32,986 bases of DNA from an uncultured Lachnospiraceae bacterium. GTDB taxonomy: Bacteria > Bacillota > Clostridia > Lachnospirales > Lachnospiraceae. Below the pieces are notes generated by a model, which was given only the letters and a program-made list of their open reading frames with translations, did no database searches and had not been told where the DNA came from. Shown here piece by piece: positions 26,085 through 32,986 of this stretch (the stretch's first letter is position 1; each line of letters opens with the position of its first letter). Where the stretch lies: contig CAJUFQ010000036.1 in the NCBI GenBank assembly GCA_910585625.1, forward strand, positions 1 to 32,986. Direction: 5' to 3'. The position numbers and the translations under genes are program-made.

Positions 26085-26771
26085 GTGGAATATAAACAAG
26101 ATGTCTTTTACAGAACCCCCCAGCAGAATATGTCTAAAATACCTTTTTACATGGCATACCCTATGCAGACCATATATATGGAGGAGTTAGAATATGCCCG
26201 GGATTTGGATAAATTAAAGGGGATGTATCCCAAAGAAGTCCGCGCCATCCAGGAAATGGTCGAGGATGAATGTGATAAGATGGAGTACGAAGGAAGCCTG
26301 ATGTTTGACGAATATCCAGACAGGGTTATGGTAAACCGGATTGTAAAGCGGATTTATGACGTTTCAGCGGGTAATCAGCCGGATATTGAGAAATTTGAGA
26401 TTAAGCAATGTGATATGGGGCAGTACGAGCGGGAACAGTATGAGGAGGGCGCTTATGAGGAGCCGGACATGGCTGGGATGGACGGCATACAGATGGAAGC
26501 GGAAGAAGTTCCTTATGAAGAGCTGCCCTTGGCAGGGAATCTTATATCACAGCGGGGCCCAGGGGGGCCGGGCTGGGGCCCAGGAGGCCCAGGGGGGCCG
26601 GGCTGGGGCCCGGGAAGACCGCCAGGAGGGCCAGGTTGGGGTCCGGGAGGCCCGGGAAGGCCGCCGGGAGGGCCAGGGAACAATGGCCTTCAGAACCTCA
26701 TAGAGGTACTGTTGTTCAATGAAATGTACCAGCGTCGGTGCAGGCATAAAAGATGCCGCCGTTGGTGGTAA
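26085..26771 (+). CDS. Gly/Pro/Trp-rich hypothetical protein, possibly spore-associated
   Basis: A 228-residue protein starting at GTG 26085 (GGGAG upstream at about 26073). No signal peptide. The N-terminal half has a conserved-looking block, ELEYARDLDKLKGMYPKEV then VEDECDKMEYEGSLMFDEYPD, of a kind I associate with small Lachnospiraceae hypothetical proteins. The middle is acidic (about 105-148). Residues about 158-200 are a Gly-Pro-Trp array (GPGGPGWGPG units), and the C-terminus is LIEVLLFNEMYQRR followed by Cys/Arg/Trp-rich RCRHKRCRRWW. Such compositions recall spore coat or exosporium proteins, but that is a guess. The next gene overlaps its end by 19 bases. Confidence 0.65.
   Translation: MEYKQDVFYRTPQQNMSKIPFYMAYPMQTIYMEELEYARDLDKLKGMYPKEVRAIQEMVEDECDKMEYEGSLMFDEYPDRVMVNRIVKRIYDVSAGNQPDIEKFEIKQCDMGQYEREQYEEGAYEEPDMAGMDGIQMEAEEVPYEELPLAGNLISQRGPGGPGWGPGGPGGPGWGPGRPPGGPGWGPGGPGRPPGGPGNNGLQNLIEVLLFNEMYQRRCRHKRCRRWW
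26555..26679 (+). repeat. 30-bp GC-rich in-frame repeat coding for GPGGPGWGPG units
   Basis: A 23-base stretch is repeated exactly 30 bases apart (26558-26580 and 26588-26610), with diverged third and fourth copies to about 26679. It encodes the Gly/Pro/Trp array and is far richer in G+C than the surroundings. Confidence 0.8.
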
Positions 26772-27961
26772 CAGATAAGAATGGGATTGAAAGGTTTACA
26801 ATGGAAGAATTGAGGGAACTCTTATATAAATATCTGAACGAAAGATTGGCACGTCTTACAATCAGTAATCCCAGAAGCAAGACGGAGGCTGCGAAAATCA
26901 GCCTCCGCCCGGTGCTGCTTGGGGGAGGGCTTATGTTTCAGGCAAGCATCAGCCAGGATAAGAAAGTATTCCACCAAAACTTTCCGAAACAGGAAGCTGT
27001 GGAAGAAATTCTTGGATGGATGGAAAGTTACCGGCAGCTGGAGATTTTTTCAGAAGCGGGACAAGCCACAGTGCTTATAAGCAAGAAGGGTAAAGTTGGG
27101 ATTAAGGAGAAAAAAGCTTCCTGCTGTGTAAAAAAGCAGGATTTATCCCATAATAGAAAGAAAAAATATATTCTTGATCCAGAACGTAAAGTAGGGTTTC
27201 TGATGGATTTAGGCGTACAAACAAAGGAAGGTAAGATTGTCAATGCAAAATATGACAAATTCCGCCAAATTAACAGATTCCTGGAATTCATAGAAGATAT
27301 ATTGCCACAGCTTCCCACAGGACGAGAGGTGACAATTCTTGATTTTGGCTGTGGGAAATCATACCTTACCTTTGCCATGTATCATTATTTTAAGGAATTA
27401 AGAGGCTGCCAGGTGCATATCATAGGGCTGGATCTCAAAGAGGATGTGATTGCCCATTGTCAGGATCTGGCAGTTAAATACGGTTATGACAGGCTAGATT
27501 TTTATGTGGGAGACATTGCGGATTACCAAGGCGTAAAAGAAGTGGACATGGTGGTGACGTTACATGCCTGCGATACGGCGACAGATTACGCGCTAGACAA
27601 GGCAATCCGCTGGGGAGCGAAAGTAATCTTATCGGTACCTTGCTGCCAGCATGAAATGAATGGGCAGATAAAAAATGATTTGCTGTCCCCGGTTTTTTCT
27701 TATGGGTTGATAAAAGAGCGGATGGCTGCGCTTTTCACAGATGCGCTCCGGGCGCAGATTTTAGAAAGCAAAGGCTATCAGGTGCAGATTTTGGAATTTA
27801 TCGATATGGAACACACGCCGAAAAATATCTTAATCCGGGCTGTGAAAAAGGGTGGGGCAAAAGGCAGCGGAGATTACCGCAAAGTTATGGAATTTTTAAA
27901 TGTGGAACCTACGCTGGCGGTGTTACAAGACAGAGGAAAGGATGACAGGCAGGATGCGTAA
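26753..27961 (+). CDS. Class I SAM-dependent methyltransferase, probably RNA-directed
   Basis: A 402-residue cytosolic protein with a Rossmann-type methyltransferase domain in its second half. Motif I is ILDFGCGKSYLTFAMYHYF (about residue 195), followed by the acidic-loop strand HIIGLDLKEDV, then VDMVVTLHACDTATDYAL and the SVPCCQHEMN motif found in a family of bacterial methyltransferases related to the C-terminal domain of GSTCD. The N-terminal 150 residues show basic patches (NPRSKTEAAKISLRP, SHNRKKKYIL) that may bind nucleic acid. ATG 26753 overlaps the preceding gene by 19 bases and has no ribosome site, suggesting coupling; ATG 26801, with a weak GAAAGG, is an alternative start 16 codons in. 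The substrate is unknown. Confidence 0.75.
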   Translation: MPPLVVTDKNGIERFTMEELRELLYKYLNERLARLTISNPRSKTEAAKISLRPVLLGGGLMFQASISQDKKVFHQNFPKQEAVEEILGWMESYRQLEIFSEAGQATVLISKKGKVGIKEKKASCCVKKQDLSHNRKKKYILDPERKVGFLMDLGVQTKEGKIVNAKYDKFRQINRFLEFIEDILPQLPTGREVTILDFGCGKSYLTFAMYHYFKELRGCQVHIIGLDLKEDVIAHCQDLAVKYGYDRLDFYVGDIADYQGVKEVDMVVTLHACDTATDYALDKAIRWGAKVILSVPCCQHEMNGQIKNDLLSPVFSYGLIKERMAALFTDALRAQILESKGYQVQILEFIDMEHTPKNILIRAVKKGGAKGSGDYRKVMEFLNVEPTLAVLQDRGKDDRQDA

Positions 27962-30482
27962 AAGCATAATAAAGATTGTGGTTTTGTTTTTTGTTTTTTG
28001 TTTGACGGTGGCGGCAATGGGAGAAAGAGACAGGCAGGGCGAGACAGACCTGACTTCGGAAATGGCGTCTGTGACGCTTCCTGTCCTCTATCTGGAACGT
28101 AATAATATAAAAATGAACCAACTCTATGGCTATCGGCTGCAGATGGATGCTACCGCCATGCGCGATACGATTACGCCGCTGCGAGAGGATTTATCTCTCC
28201 CGTTAGTAGTGAAGCCTTATCAGAATCAGATTGAGAGTATATCCTTTGAAGTGCGTTCCATGGATAAGCAGCGCCTGATCGAGGACGGGGAAATCGGCAG
28301 CTTTTCGCAGGAAAATGGCGAGATTGAGGTAGAGCTGCAGTTTGAGAACATATTGGAAGTGGGCGAGGAGTATATGCTGGAAATTACAGTTGAAAGCGAC
28401 GGCGCCCCCATATACTTTTATACCAGAATTATCCGGGAAGAAAATTACTATGTAGACGAGACCTTAGATTTTGTGACGAGCTTCCATGAACAGTCTTTTG
28501 ACAAAGCGCAGGCAGGAAACCTTGCGCTCTACCTGGAGCCGAACAGCCAGGGGGACAATACGACTTTGCAGAAAGTGACCATTAACTCCAGCTTAGCGCA
28601 AGTGAGCTGGGCGGAATTTGCAGGGGAGCGTCTGGAAAAGCCGATTCCTTCCATTAAGGAGCTTGGAAGCTCTTATAATGTAGTTACTTTGAATTATATT
28701 GTGACGGCGGCCGGGGACGGCGGGGGAGTGGAGTATTACAGCGTGGAGGAATATTACCGAGTGCGCTATAACAGCACAATCAACCGTATGTCGCTTTTGA
28801 ATTATGAAAGAGACATGAATGAGGTGTTCCGCGGCGAGAACCATACGGTAAATAAAAATAAGCTGCTTTTGGGAATCCGACCGGAAGAGGTGGAATACAT
28901 GGCAAATGAAAAAGGGTCGATTCTCGCTTTTGTCCAGGAGGGCGAGCTGTGGAGCTACAACAGCGACAGCCATGAAATGTTCCGGATTTTCAGCTTCCGC
29001 AGTGCAGAAGGAATTTCTGACAGGGAAAATAACGGGCAGCACAATATAAGGATTATGCGGCTGGATGAAGGCGGCAGCATGGATTTTGTGGTGTATGGTT
29101 ACATGAACCGGGGAGGCCACGAGGGCAAGACGGGTGTCAGCGTTTTTCATTATGACAGCGTGGGGAATACGGTGGAGGAAGTATTGTTCCTGCCGGCTGA
29201 CTGTTCTTATGAGGTGCTGAAAGTAGATTGGGGGGAGCTGTTCTATATCAGCGGTGACAATAAATTTTATATTCTGGCTGAGGGGCAGTTGTACCGTATT
29301 GATTTAACAAACCGGCAGGCAGAGCCTGTCATCCGTAACATGAAGCCTGGGAGCTATGTGGTGTCTGAGGACAGCCGTTATCTTGCATGGCAGGATTCTG
29401 AAGACGGCAGCCATGCAGAGTCCATCAAGATTATGGATTTGGAGGGGGAGAAGACCCGTACCATAGAATCTGACGGGGGAGAGTATCTGAAGCCTATTGG
29501 TTTTGTGGAGAGCGATTTTATATATGGCCTGGCAAAAGCTCAGGAGGTATCGGAGGACAGTGCGGGGAATACGAGGTTTCTCATGTATAAGGTGACAATC
29601 TTGGACAAAAATTCCCAGGTGGTAAAGGAGTATCAGAAAGATGGTTATTATATATCCAACGCCTATGTGGAGCAGGATACTATTTTCCTAGATAGGGAGA
29701 TGCGCACGGAATCCGGGTTCATGTCGGTGGATCAGGATACCATTAAGAACCAGCAGCTGGAATCCTCACGCTTGATTTCAGTAGAAACGATTGTGACAGA
29801 GAAAAAGCAGACGCAGGTGCAGCTGGTGCTTGCGGAGGAGGAAACGGAAGAGTCCAAGAACCTACAAGTGAAAGTGCCGAAAGAGGTCGTTGTTGAGGAG
29901 CAACGTACCGTAGAGTTGGAGGGCAGCAAGGACAGGGAGAATTATTATGTTTACGGCAGGGGCAAGATTTTACTCTCCACACCGTCTGTGACAGAAGCGA
30001 TTCTCTGTGCAGATGGGAATGCAGGCGTAGTCATTGACTCCCAGCAGAAATATATCTGGCGCAGGGGAAGGAACATGAGCCAGCCCATGATAGGGCCTGG
30101 GACGCTGGAGATGACTGGACTTAGCGACAATTCTGTAGTTCGCTGCCTGTCGTATCTTCTGAGGGAGGAAGAAAGCAGCATCGATGTGGAGGATCTGATT
30201 GCCAAGGGCGAGACGCCCCGGCAGATTTTGACGGAAGCCCTGATGGATAAGGGTGTGGTGGATCTCTCAGGCTGCAGCGTCAGCCAGGTGTTGTACTATG
30301 TGAATCTTGGGAACCCGGTGCTTGCCATGCTCGGTAATGAGGCTGTGCTGATAGTGGGGTATGATGAGCATAACACCATCTTGTATTATCCCTCAGAAAA
30401 TATGGCGAAAAAGCTGGGGCTGCAAGACAGCGATACCTTATTCAGCGGGGCAGGGAATATCTTTCTGGGGTATATTGAGTGA
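27942..30482 (+). CDS. Membrane-anchored propeller-like protein with C39-peptidase-like C-terminus
   Basis: An 846-residue protein. ATG 27942 follows GAGGAAAGG and overlaps the methyltransferase gene by 20 bases. A basic stretch and one hydrophobic helix (about 8-24, IIKIVVLFFVFCLTVAAMG) form an uncleaved signal anchor or signal peptide, so the rest is extracytoplasmic. An all-beta region (about 40-290) precedes repeated strand patterns resembling TolB/WD-like propeller blades (about 290-560), a charged segment, and a C-terminal domain (about 720-846) with the layout of peptidase C39-like papain folds: C735 (SVVRCLSYLL), LGNPVLAML, VLIVGYDEHN and ILYYPSE. The His expected before the GYD strand is E800 or its neighbour, and the later Asp is Tyr, so protease activity seems lost. 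I do not know its role. Confidence 0.65.
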   Translation: MTGRMRKSIIKIVVLFFVFCLTVAAMGERDRQGETDLTSEMASVTLPVLYLERNNIKMNQLYGYRLQMDATAMRDTITPLREDLSLPLVVKPYQNQIESISFEVRSMDKQRLIEDGEIGSFSQENGEIEVELQFENILEVGEEYMLEITVESDGAPIYFYTRIIREENYYVDETLDFVTSFHEQSFDKAQAGNLALYLEPNSQGDNTTLQKVTINSSLAQVSWAEFAGERLEKPIPSIKELGSSYNVVTLNYIVTAAGDGGGVEYYSVEEYYRVRYNSTINRMSLLNYERDMNEVFRGENHTVNKNKLLLGIRPEEVEYMANEKGSILAFVQEGELWSYNSDSHEMFRIFSFRSAEGISDRENNGQHNIRIMRLDEGGSMDFVVYGYMNRGGHEGKTGVSVFHYDSVGNTVEEVLFLPADCSYEVLKVDWGELFYISGDNKFYILAEGQLYRIDLTNRQAEPVIRNMKPGSYVVSEDSRYLAWQDSEDGSHAESIKIMDLEGEKTRTIESDGGEYLKPIGFVESDFIYGLAKAQEVSEDSAGNTRFLMYKVTILDKNSQVVKEYQKDGYYISNAYVEQDTIFLDREMRTESGFMSVDQDTIKNQQLESSRLISVETIVTEKKQTQVQLVLAEEETEESKNLQVKVPKEVVVEEQRTVELEGSKDRENYYVYGRGKILLSTPSVTEAILCADGNAGVVIDSQQKYIWRRGRNMSQPMIGPGTLEMTGLSDNSVVRCLSYLLREEESSIDVEDLIAKGETPRQILTEALMDKGVVDLSGCSVSQVLYYVNLGNPVLAMLGNEAVLIVGYDEHNTILYYPSENMAKKLGLQDSDTLFSGAGNIFLGYIE

Positions 30483-30565
30483 AGTGTTTATGTTTTATTT
30501 TTCAGGGGCAATGGAGCTATCATTGAAGCAGAGGTGAAATAGCTGTAATTTGTTTAAAATGCCGA

Positions 30566-30594
30566 TTGTATTGTGTATAGGATTTTTGTATCAT
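30566..30594 (+). promoter_or_regulatory. Candidate promoter of the radical SAM-HD cassette
   Basis: TTGTAT (30566-30571), 17 bases, then TATCAT (30589-30594), in a 200-base AT-rich gap. The leader of about 80 bases ends with GGGGAGG at 30671-30677, six bases before ATG 30683. No terminator for the preceding gene is evident. Confidence 0.45.
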
Positions 30595-30682
30595 TAATGA
30601 AACAAATGTAAGTTTTATGGGTAAAAGTGGAACATTAGTAAGAGATTTCAAACAATGTTAGCTTAAATCTGGGGAGGCCATA

Positions 30683-31666
30683 ATGCTTAAGGAAATATCA
30701 ATAGAAATTATCAGGAAATGCCCGAATCATTGTCTTCATTGCTCGTCATTGTCCGATGAATGCTGCAGTGAGGTTTTGGAATATGATTTGTTCACCTCAG
30801 TTGTTCGTGATGCGGCAGAGCTAGGGGCAAAGACTATCTGTTTATCGGGTGGGGAACCTTTTCTACATGACAGGATTACGGATATGGTAAGGTTTGTCGC
30901 TTCTCTTGGATTACAATGTTATATCTATACCAGTGGCATTGTCTATAATACCGAGGGGCGGCGGGCATTTATTGAAAAAGATATCTTAGGGTCAATTTCA
31001 AAGGATGTAACAAAGCTTATTTTTAACCTGGAAGCCGCAACTGCACGGACATATGATTCTATAATGGGTACGACAGGCTGTTTTGAAATCATGAAACAGT
31101 CTGTTTGCAATACCCACGAAATGGGCATTATAACAGAAGCGCATTTTGTTCCGATGAGGCTCAATATTAGCGAAATAAGAGAGATGGTTGTTTTATGTAA
31201 GGAGTTAAATGTCTCAAAGGTGAGTTTTTTGAGATTGGTGTTACATGGACGGGCGCAGATACATGAATCGAAGATTGCCCTGTCTGATGAAGAATATAAG
31301 CGGGTTCAGGTGGTTTTGGAAGAGATGAAGGAGCAGGCGGAAGTAGATATCCGTATAGGGGTGCCGCTTTCATTTCATTCAGAGTGCCATAAATGTGAAG
31401 CAGCCAGGGGAAAGCTGAATATCAAATATGATGGTAAGGTATTTCCTTGTGAAGTGTTTAAGAATGAGCGTATGGCATATTGTTTAAAAGGAATGCAGCC
31501 AGAGAGCATTTATGAGCATTCTTTAGCAGATATTTATCATAATTCTCCGTATCTGCAACTTGTAAGGGACTTGGAACAGGAATTTTCCTGTTCAGGGGAA
31601 TGTGAGACTTGTGTGGGGCAGTATTTGATTAGTAAGGAGGAAAAAGGTACATATGACAAAAAATAA
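30683..31666 (+). CDS. Radical SAM protein with twitch/SPASM-like C-terminus
   Basis: A 327-residue radical SAM enzyme. The SAM-cleaving cluster motif is C13-x3-C17-x2-C20 (KCPNHCLHC), followed by the SAM-binding GGEP motif (LSGGEPFLHD). The C-terminus carries extra cysteines: C235 and C238, C238-x12-G-x4-C256 (matching the first half of the SPASM/twitch auxiliary-cluster pattern) and C303-x3-C307-x2-C310. This group usually modifies peptides or proteins, as in ribosomal peptide maturation or sulfatase activation, but no precursor peptide is visible next to it. The start ATG 30683 has a strong ribosome site. The last 14 bases overlap the start of the HD-domain gene, so the two products probably work together. 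Not a viperin or a HydE/BioB-type enzyme by motif. The substrate is unknown. Confidence 0.85.
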   Translation: MLKEISIEIIRKCPNHCLHCSSLSDECCSEVLEYDLFTSVVRDAAELGAKTICLSGGEPFLHDRITDMVRFVASLGLQCYIYTSGIVYNTEGRRAFIEKDILGSISKDVTKLIFNLEAATARTYDSIMGTTGCFEIMKQSVCNTHEMGIITEAHFVPMRLNISEIREMVVLCKELNVSKVSFLRLVLHGRAQIHESKIALSDEEYKRVQVVLEEMKEQAEVDIRIGVPLSFHSECHKCEAARGKLNIKYDGKVFPCEVFKNERMAYCLKGMQPESIYEHSLADIYHNSPYLQLVRDLEQEFSCSGECETCVGQYLISKEEKGTYDKK

Positions 31667-32969
31667 GGATCGGCAGATGCTCAAGAAATGCATTGATAAG
31701 AATGCAACGGATGTGTTTAAGGATGCAAATTGCGAGCATCCGCTGGATCAAGATATTATCAGGATACTGAAAGGTCTATGTGATAAAATTACAGAGGACA
31801 GCGATGATTATTATATTTTCAGATTTCGGCAAGATACAATCGATCCGCTATGGAAAGAGTTGATAGAAAAGGCCATAAAATGCCTGCGGTATTGCGATAG
31901 GCGCGAGCCGTTCAAAGAAGCGGAGATATTGGGGAAGAAGAAGGTTCCCAAGGCATATGGGATTAATGAACTGAAAGAATACTATGACAAATATGCAGAA
32001 TTTGAACGTCTGTTGTATGGTTCAAACCGTTATTATAGGGATCATGTTGTACATGTGTTCCGGACCTGGCTGTCAGGGACAATGCTATTGGTAAAAAATA
32101 AAGGTGAGTATCTGGATAAACTCTGTCTGAACGAGAAAGACTATGAGGTAAGACTTTCCCGCGTAGAGAAATTAAGTATGTGGACGATGATAGCCCTCAC
32201 ACATGATTTGGGTTATCCTTTGCAGAAAGCAAAAAGCATTATAGATACAACCCGTTCTATGGTTTCCACGTTTATTGCAAATCCTGATATTTCCATGGAT
32301 TTGTCTTTTCATGGTGTCCAAAACTATATGAACGATTTTATTGTTCGCCTTATGAGTTCAAAAATGGTTAAATACAAGAAAGTAAAGACAGAAGAAAATG
32401 AAGAGGGAAAAGAGGTGCAGCTTTATGCAGCAAGGCTGCAGCCGAAATATTATTTTAAATTCCAAAAGTCTTTGGAAAATAATAGCCATGGGATATTAAG
32501 CACCTTGATTATATATAAATTACTTACATACTTTTTGGAATCTGATTACAGCATAAATGAAGATTATGCGTTTGACCCGGAAGACCAGCGTCAGTTTTAT
32601 ATAAGGAGGGAAATTTTACGGGCGATTGCTTCCCACACTTGTAATGATATCTATCAGCTTTACATGACGTCTTTTTCATTTTTACTGCGTATATGCGACG
32701 ATACCCAGGAATGGGGACGCAAGAATATTTCGGAATTGTATGTCAGCCAGTCGCAGGATTATGAGCTGAAAGATATTGACTTATATGAAGATGAAAATAA
32801 TTCTTATATTTGTACGGTTGAAGAAGAATTCACGGTAAGCGAGACGTTGGAAGTAATCTCGTTGATTAACCGGCTCCGGGAGCAGTCGCTGATTTATGTA
32901 ACGATATTCCGTGATGGACAAGACACTGGAACTAGGGAAACGCTGATTAATTCAAACTATTCCATGTAA
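31653..32969 (+). CDS. HD-domain phosphohydrolase-like protein
   Basis: A 438-residue cytosolic protein with an HD-superfamily metal-dependent hydrolase core in the order expected: H131 (YYRDHVVHVF), H184-D185 (ALTHDLGYPL), H220 (SFHGVQNY), H279 (NNSHGILST), H328 (AIASHTCNDIY) and D349 (RICDDTQEWGR). Such enzymes hydrolyse phosphate esters of nucleotides or second messengers. It lacks recognisable GGDEF, PAS or synthetase partner domains, so the substrate is open. An N-terminal helical region (1-120) and a C-terminal segment (about 360-438) flank the core. AAGGAGG at 31634-31640 precedes ATG 31653, and the start lies inside the radical SAM gene (14-base overlap). The window ends 17 bases after the stop, so downstream partners are not visible. 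Confidence 0.8.
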   Translation: MTKNKDRQMLKKCIDKNATDVFKDANCEHPLDQDIIRILKGLCDKITEDSDDYYIFRFRQDTIDPLWKELIEKAIKCLRYCDRREPFKEAEILGKKKVPKAYGINELKEYYDKYAEFERLLYGSNRYYRDHVVHVFRTWLSGTMLLVKNKGEYLDKLCLNEKDYEVRLSRVEKLSMWTMIALTHDLGYPLQKAKSIIDTTRSMVSTFIANPDISMDLSFHGVQNYMNDFIVRLMSSKMVKYKKVKTEENEEGKEVQLYAARLQPKYYFKFQKSLENNSHGILSTLIIYKLLTYFLESDYSINEDYAFDPEDQRQFYIRREILRAIASHTCNDIYQLYMTSFSFLLRICDDTQEWGRKNISELYVSQSQDYELKDIDLYEDENNSYICTVEEEFTVSETLEVISLINRLREQSLIYVTIFRDGQDTGTRETLINSNYSM

Positions 32970-32976
32970 TTTCTGA

Positions 32977-32982
32977 TATAAT
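32977..32982 (+). promoter_or_regulatory. Possible -10 box for a gene beyond the window
   Basis: A perfect TATAAT starts eight bases after the HD gene stop. No convincing -35 box is seen at the right distance, so this is weak. Confidence 0.2.
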
Positions 32983-32986
32983 GTAT

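Noticed and set aside
30490..30661. Three very short frames (12-15 residues) before the radical SAM gene as a possible precursor peptide.
   Set aside because: None has a ribosome site or a core-and-leader layout, and one overlaps the candidate promoter.
30683..31666. Radical SAM protein as a prokaryotic viperin.
   Set aside because: The cluster context (KCPNHCLHC) and the C-terminal auxiliary cysteines fit twitch/SPASM enzymes, and no nucleotide kinase or other viperin partner is beside it.

Overview
The window comes from a Firmicute, most likely a gut member of the Lachnospiraceae (Clostridia). This rests on the near-consensus Shine-Dalgarno and sigma-A signals, a secreted FIVAR-repeat glycosidase, [FeFe]-hydrogenase maturases, a VanRS-like two-component pair, an AI-2E exporter and a small (about 630-residue) GlgB. 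That is inference from gene content; there is no rRNA, tRNA or other marker in the window. Every gene I can support lies on the + strand.

Layout. (1) 1-6290: a 2020-residue secreted GH127 beta-L-arabinofuranosidase with carbohydrate-binding-like modules, nine FIVAR repeats and C-terminal Ig-like domains, closed by a terminator. (2) 6291-7775: a cluster of six small hairpins, then an imidazolonepropionase-like amidohydrolase with its own terminator. (3) 7776-9357: a gene-poor stretch and a broken AAA/DUF4143 ATPase with an in-frame stop and a damaged Walker A motif. (4) 9358-12241: a structured leader with its own promoter and terminator, then hydE and hydG, two of the three [FeFe]-hydrogenase maturases, without hydF or a hydrogenase. 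(5) 12243-13466: a coiled-coil protein of unknown function with a textbook promoter. (6) 13528-17008: an OmpR-type response regulator and a large multi-membrane histidine kinase. (7) 17017-20838: an aconitase-superfamily hydratase resembling E. coli YbhJ, then an AI-2E family transporter. (8) 20855-26022: a TPR/AAA protein with a 36-bp coding tandem repeat, next to glgB. (9) 26085-30482: three closely packed or overlapping genes, namely a Gly/Pro/Trp-rich protein, a methyltransferase, and a membrane-anchored protein with a C39-peptidase-like end that seems to lack catalytic residues. (10) 30566-32969: a more AT-rich two-gene cassette, a twitch/SPASM-type radical SAM enzyme overlapping an HD-domain phosphohydrolase-like protein.

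Most of this is ordinary chromosomal gene content. The most promising candidate for an undescribed system is the radical SAM + HD pair at the right end: overlapping genes, their own promoter, different base composition and no recognised pathway partners. Second are the attenuator-like leader before hydE and the degenerate enzyme-like domains in the TPR/AAA protein and the C39-like protein.
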